DNA of 64,000 nucleotides from Emmonsiellopsis sp. PD_33 (taxonomy: Eukaryota > Ascomycota > Eurotiomycetes > Onygenales > Ajellomycetaceae): positions 1 to 64,000 of the forward strand of contig JANTQF010000074.1 in the NCBI GenBank assembly GCA_032988165.1. The letters run 5' to 3'. This document shows, piece after piece, positions 58,510 through 64,000 of this stretch. Below the pieces are notes generated by a model. It was given only the letters and a program-made list of their open reading frames with translations. It had not been told where the DNA came from and made no database searches. The translations under genes and the position numbers were made by a program. How positions within the stretch are numbered: position 1 is the stretch's first letter; each line of letters opens with the position of its first letter.

Positions 58510-59045
58510 TTTTCTTGTCACTGAGCTTCTTGTTCTTGAAATATCTTAAATGCTTCTATGATGTTGATATTTTCCTCTAATTCTCAAGTATCACCTGTAG
58601 GACCTTATTCAAGCTAGCAAACAAGATATTCATTTCCTTTTCACTTTATCTTCTTATGATCAAGTTTTCATACAGGTTAAATCATTCAAAGGTTCTTTGC
58701 ATTGAGGGTGACATACTCTCCCACATCAAAGGACTTAGAAAGGTGTTTCAAGTCATAGTAGGCTTTTTGTGCATCTCACACTTTTTGTAGGTTAACCTCA
58801 AGCTCAGAGCACACCTCAGCCATTCATTTTAGCCAATTTATGGCATGAGTGGTCACAGGTTGAGGCACATGATTGACATTAATCTAGAGCTCCAGGCAGT
58901 ATCTTATGAGCACTTCTGTGAGTACTTGACCAGTGGAACTGTGTCAAAAGGAGTTATAGACAAATTGTGCTAATAGAAGCTACCTTATCCAGTCATCTTG
59001 ATGGAAATTAATAAAACAGTGGAGGTAGTACTCTAAAGTTTGATT
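58510..59045 (-). pseudogene. Integrase C-terminus and chromodomain of an older gypsy element
   Basis: Reading left from 59045: TLEYYLHCFINFHQDDWIRW, then LAQFVYNSFWHSSTGQ, then LELWINVNHVPQ, AINWLKWMAEVCSELEVNL, AYYDLKHLSKSF and DVGEYVTLNAKNL. This is the standard end of a chromovirus integrase. Near 58530-58640, NEYLVCWLEWGPTGDTWEL and ENINIIEAFKIF fit a chromodomain. Upstream coding sequence is cut by gypsy copy C at 59050. Distinct from the A/B/C family, whose integrase end does not match. Confidence 0.75.
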
Positions 59046-59049
59046 CTGG

Positions 59050-59368
59050 TGAAGCAGGGATAGGGTGTGTGCATCAGGTAGCACTGAACAGGGCAGCAGC
59101 AAACATAAGAAAAGAATTGATATTAATGTTGAAGTGGAGGAATGTATTGGCAATTTATAGTACAAAACAACACAGTAATAGAATGATAAGGCAACACACA
59201 AAAGAAACAAAAGGTCTATCTTAAAGAAGCATACACATGCATGAGAAATCCACAAATAAATAGATGAAGTCTTGCAACAAAAGGAAAATATCTATCTTCA
59301 TGGCTGTGCTTGGTGGTGAAAAGCCTCAGCAAAAAATTGATCTAACCTGACAGTGGATCCCCACCACA
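59050..59368 (-). repeat. 3' LTR of gypsy copy C
   Basis: 319 bp. Sense strand begins TGTGGTGGGGATCC and ends in CTGCTTCA. A polypurine tract follows at 59369-59385. Confidence 0.92.
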
Positions 59369-60426
59369 TATCTCCCCTCCTCCTGATTTGCTGACCTAGT
59401 AAATAAAAGAATGGCTTAGTTTTATGGTAAGGGCAGCAGATCTGAATATATTGTCCTGAAATTAATCTGCTCCACAGTGAGAGTAGTGGCTCTGAATATG
59501 TGGTCCCAAAATCAATCTGACTATATAGTCTCAAAGTCAGCTGATAAGTAGCCATGTACTGTGTGTTAAATTGTCTGTTTGCAAGAAAGCAGCTGCATTA
59601 AGGCAGGGAGGCAGCTCAGAGATAGATGGGCAAGTTGGTAACAGTGAAGCCCCTTCTGAGCTATAGTAAATATAGCTAGTATTTTTAGGTAGAGGCCCAG
59701 GTAGGATGATTCATCAACAGTTTGAACCATGAAATTATAGGGTGGCAGCCCTCATAGCTAGAAATAGAGATGGGAGCTGAAACAGAATTGGCAAGAGGTT
59801 TCTGAATGAGAAGAGGGCAGAGTGCAGCTCTAGAATGTATAAATTACTGGGCAGAAGCAAGGCCCAGAGAAATGAATGAGCAGGTCAGCAATAAAGAAAG
59901 GGCATACTCTAGGTAGGCAGAACAGCCTGCAAGCACATGGCTTTATACTAATGATTTTATACATGATAAGATCCATGGTCCCATCACAAGGGAAAGAAAA
60001 AGTATGCTCTAGGTAGACAGGGTAGCCAGCAATAGATAGCAATGAAGATTGAGGTGAGTGACATGAGCAATGAAGAAGAAAGGGACACAAGGAAAATAGA
60101 GAGTAAAGAGAAAGAAAACACAGTAGGTAAAATCAGCAGCAGAAGGCACAGGGTGAGATATATACAGATGAGTAAGTATAGAAAGAAAAGTAAATATAGT
60201 AAGAAAAATAAACATAGAGTAGTAGTAGACTGTGCATAGAAAATAAAAGAAACTAAGGAAGATATAGAGGAAATACAGCACAGAGAAAGCAAACTAAGTG
60301 ATGTGATGAGGAAAAACAAATATGTGCCAGTAATAATAAGGATAATAACTGTAGCAGAACAGTAGGCTCTAATTGGCTAAAACATTTCCCAGTTCTGAGG
60401 CAGGAAATCATGATTGGCTGGATCAG

Positions 60427-63132
60427 CTAGCTGGCATCTATCTTCTTATAACTATAGACTGAGATCTCAATGGCATCTCCTTCTGCAGCTACATAGTCAC
60501 TGATGATAGAATTAAGAGAAATATTATTATAGTAGTAGTAAAAGAAACTTCACTGATTAAACAGCTGTTTCTCAGCATCTATTATAGTTATAAAGGTATG
60601 AACTGCAGCCCCCACAGCTCTCTTATACTAGGCTAGAATGTAATTCTTAGCTGGCTAATTAGACACCAGGCTAAAAAGAATCTACTACTCTCTTCAGATC
60701 AAAGAATCATCTTATTACTAATATTTAATTAAAGCTTCAGAAAGTGCATCAAGACCTGTCACAGCTATAGTAGCAAGAAAGTAATAAGGAATGCTGCTAT
60801 ACAGAACAGACAGGCCAAAGGATGTTATAGATCTATGAATGAGATCTCAATTCACCTACAAGAGCTACTCTTATGTGCTACTCTCTAAAACTTCCAAAGA
60901 CTCATTATCTTTCTGAATTTCAATGAACTATAGAAGCATCATTCTCTACTCAATTATAACTAGACCAGTACTCTCATGAGAAATGTGTAGCATGGTGATT
61001 CATACATCTTTCTATTTGTAAGAAACAGTCTTCCAGCTAGTCTTAAAATCCCACAAATTTTGATTAGTGAGTATCTATAGGGAGACATCCTGAATAATTC
61101 CATCATTTAGAAACCCTCTTCCATAAAGTCAGTAATTCCACTCAGAGACACAGCAATATATACTAGAAACTACAATCATGTAGTTTGTATGATCCTCATT
61201 TATCATACTAATAGACTCTTGAATTATATTTGTACCATGGTTCTCCTCAGTGAGACATCAAATATTAACATTAATATGCCAGAAAAATGTGCTATCCCCC
61301 TTTCTGGCAAACTTGGCATAATAAGAATAGAAGATAAGTCTCATCTGATGATCCAGGTAAAGAGCAACATACCAGGCATAGTAAATCAGGTCCTGATAAA
61401 TTATCTGCTGAATAATTCCATGGAGCATCATGCAGAGCCACCCCAGCAACTTCTGATTCTTTTGCTGATGAAATAAGTACATATCCTATTTATATACTAT
61501 CATCTTTCTGAGTGTGTTGTATGTAGCAGGCACATTTCCTACAGTTATCTTCATTCAGAGCCAGAAGAAAATCAGAAGAGATAAAAAGCTATCTACACTC
61601 TAATTATTTAGTATAAGGTCTATATTTATACTTCTCAGGCTAAGGTTCTTCAACATGCTTGCCTAGTTCAGCAGAGCAATGGAAGGGAGAGCAGCATACT
61701 TCATGTAATATATCTAAAGAAGATCCTCTGGGTGGGCAGGGCAGCATCCTTTGTAAAAATAATGAAAAGTGCTATTAGCAGTGCAGATCCAGCCAAGATT
61801 TCTACAGCTATTAATGATAGTCTTAAGCCTAAATGTTAAAGCTATCTGATTTAAACCTCAAGTCAGTAAATCAATTTTCCCTCCAAGATTAACAGCATGA
61901 TGATAACACAAAAAAAAAGAGGACAATAGCTTTACAAGCTAATTTAAAAGCTTGACAAGCTAGCTATCATTTAGCTCCTTCACATCATTGAGCTGAGCTT
62001 TCAAGGCAGGCTTGATATTCTAATAACATGCACATTCACAACAGTTAGTCTCCCAACACTTTTCAATAGCTTCAGTAATGTTAGGATCCTTCTTATCAGC
62101 ATCTTAATTCTTAAGCTCTACTATTTCTTCTGGTAACAGGCTGGCAAAATGAGAGAGGCTGACATTAAACAGGGAGGTAGCTATCAATGAAACTAATTGA
62201 CTAGAGACATGTTATAGGCAAGAAGCAGATGAAATAGGGCCAGGGTTTCAAGAAGTATCAGGCAAGAAAGTAGAAGGAGACATGGGAATTAATTCAGAAT
62301 AATAGTAATTATTCTGAGGAGAGCAAGGAGAAGGCAGAGGCATTTAGCCAGTCATATGGGAATCACATAGTGAAGCTGGAGGGGGCTGATGCTGAAGATT
62401 TCAAGAGGGTAAAGATAAAAGAATTAATAAATAAGGGTTAGTAAGTATAGAGAGAGATAATGAGATACCTACAGTAAGAATTCTACCAGGACTAATATAA
62501 AGCCTAGTAGTATGAATGGCTTTTATATTTAACTTAGAATTAATAAAATCTGGCCTCAAGACATTCTCAAGGTCTGAAAGCATTAGTTCCTTGTGAAGCT
62601 TTTTGCCCTTTCCAGGATTTTAAGACAACTAAATCTACATCACCTGGTTGATTCTTCTTACTGCAGATGGATAGTTATAATTCCTTATAAAGATCACTAT
62701 ATATCTATACTATTTATCCTTCTTCAGTATTAGCTAGAATTCATCAGTAACAGCCTTCCCCCAGCATTCCACACAAGTTTTATATCCTTTTAAAATATAA
62801 TTTCAGTAAACCCTAATTATCTCTACCACACAATAGATCTCCACTGTCTGATAGCAGAAGTTAGCTTTAGATACTACTGCCTGTCAGACCTCATCCTTCT
62901 TCATTCATTTAAAATATGTAGTAATTTCCTTCTCTCTATCTTCATACCTACTCATGATCAGATTGGCAATTTCACACTGAACCTGATAGTACAGAGCTGC
63001 ACATCTGTTAAGGATATTAATATACTTTCAAATCTTCCTGGTGGTTGACAACTTTTTCTTCCTATACTCAATCAAGGTAAGGGAGTCAGTGGGCTTCAGG
63101 GCCAGGGCACACAGATTTTGGCAGTTCAACAT
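60427..63132 (-). pseudogene. Third ORF of gypsy copy C, dioxygenase-like, RIP-mutated
   Basis: 2,706 bp from ATG 63132 (MLNCQNLCALALKPTD) to TAG 60427, the same length and frame as copies A and B. The metal-site region reads FFWHINVNI at about 61262-61290, so His is kept and the expected Asp is Asn. Stops occur at different codons from those in A and B, which shows independent mutation of each copy. Confidence 0.7.
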
Positions 63133-63592
63133 TTTGCAGGAAGGTAGTGAGGGAAATTATAGATATAGCATTATCATGAGTTATGTAAGTTGATTTAAAG
63201 GTAAGGCTAAGATATCTATAATGATGGTGAGAGAGAAATGAAGGAAAACACAGAGCAAAGCACACTCTTATAATTTTTTAAATGTAAGATGCAAAAGGTA
63301 GCTGTAGCCAGCAAAATGAGAGAATAAGAAAGGCATACTGTCATTTTAATGGCTATAAAATGAAAGAAACAAAGAAAACTGTAAAGAAATATAAAGATGC
63401 ATCTGAATCCTGACATACTACTCATGCCAGCATTTAAGCCATAAAGAGATAGCTAATAAAGGAAATAAACTAACAAGCAGATACAGCCAAATAAAGGAAA
63501 TAAAGAAAGAATGAATAGAATAAGGAAATAAACATAGTAGTCAGATAATGATAGTAAAACTTTTATTATAAGAAATTAGAGACTACAAAATA

Positions 63593-64000
63593 TTCTCTCC
63601 CCTACCTACATCTTCTTCCTCCTCACCACTATCCTCTACTAGATCTATATTATCCAATACTACCAGCATTTGATCATCATAAAGGTAAAATTTCTTTATC
63701 TAGTTACCTGCAGTAGTGTTGCAGAACAGTATGTCATTTAGCTCTTCAAGATAGTAAGTATCTTTCTCATGATTCACCTCTCATACATAATATAAACCCA
63801 ATCATCAGAAGTTAAGTTTGATAGAATAAGACATCTCTATTTTAGTGTCATGCAGAAGGATAAGATCTCCTACCTGAACTAAATCACATACTAACTACTT
63901 AATTTCATCAAATAGATCCTAATTTTTCTCCCATGCATGCTACAGGTGAAAAACTACCTCCTCCAGGTCCTCATCCCATTTCTTCAACTATCAAATCCAT
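63593..64000 (-). pseudogene. 3' end of pol of gypsy copy C (partial)
   Basis: Sense-strand end of the polyprotein with stop at 63595-63593, corresponding to 46276 in copy B. The segment matches the post-integrase C-terminal part of B (the region encoding VGDLILLHDIKIE there). It is interrupted by stops and cut by the window edge. Confidence 0.7.

Larger units (their letters stand above)
59050..64000 (-). mobile_element. Ty3/gypsy copy C, left part only
   Basis: Same family and orientation as A and B. 3' LTR, polypurine tract, 3' region of about 1.06 kb, third ORF and the end of pol lie in the window; gag, most of pol and the 5' LTR lie beyond the right edge. Inserted within the integrase of an older chromodomain gypsy element. 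Confidence 0.9.

Noticed and set aside
1..64000. tRNA or rRNA genes
   Set aside because: I found no cloverleaf with A and B boxes and no rRNA-like conserved segments while reading. A tRNAscan search would be needed to exclude a single tRNA.

Overview
This is filamentous-ascomycete DNA, probably Pezizomycotina and possibly Eurotiales-like. Genes carry short GT..AG introns with CTAAC-type branch sites, a Zn(II)2Cys6 regulator sits beside secreted plant-cell-wall enzymes, and the rest is AT-rich DNA made of mutated transposons. Two compositions alternate. Gene-bearing islands of ordinary composition lie at about 1-3.2, 5.3-9.8 and 15.3-22.7 kb. AT-rich blocks almost without CpG lie at about 3.2-5.2, 9.8-15.3 and 22.7-64 kb. 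The AT-rich blocks look like the product of repeat-induced point mutation (RIP).

Gene islands, left to right: a broken GH93 exo-arabinanase-like gene (315-1371, -); a pogo/Fot1-type DNA transposon with long inverted repeats (about 3170-5270); a seven-exon Zn2Cys6 transcription factor (5479-7783, +); an apparently intact secreted GH43 arabinofuranosidase-like gene (8033-9287, -); a complete but dead copia LTR retrotransposon with 299-bp LTRs and an ATATA target duplication (9830-15282); a 2EXR/F-box-like gene with a six-unit peptide repeat (15760-16818, +); a two-exon gene of unknown function (17448-18138, +); a second broken GH93 gene (19094-20389, -); and a broken secreted six-hairpin-glycosidase-like gene (21110-22702, +) cut off by a second, 3'-truncated copia copy. 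Read together, this is an eroding arabinan-utilisation cluster. GH93 would release arabinobiose, GH43 would remove arabinose, and the Zn2Cys6 protein is a candidate local regulator. Only the GH43 gene and probably the regulator still look usable.

From 24.7 to 27.9 kb there is a patchwork of short tandem and inverted repeats around a well-preserved 440-bp hAT-type MITE with a perfect 8-bp target duplication.

From 27.9 kb onward the window is dominated by three same-oriented copies (A, B, C; sense strand is minus) of one Ty3/gypsy family with 319-bp LTRs. A and B are complete, at 11.45 and 11.04 kb, with 4-bp target duplications; C runs off the right edge. Each has gag-pol plus a third ORF of exactly 2,706 bp between pol and the 3' LTR. 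That ORF keeps its frame and length in all three copies despite many RIP-type stops, and its C-terminal third looks like a 2-oxoglutarate/Fe(II) dioxygenase domain. In B, a 245-bp intron with GT..AG ends joins the gag-protease frame exactly to the RT frame. These two features make the family the most interesting object in the window. Copy C is inserted into the integrase of an older chromodomain gypsy element. The stretches at 39.4-42.1 and 53.2-57.2 kb are RIP-degraded sequence in which I recognise no family.
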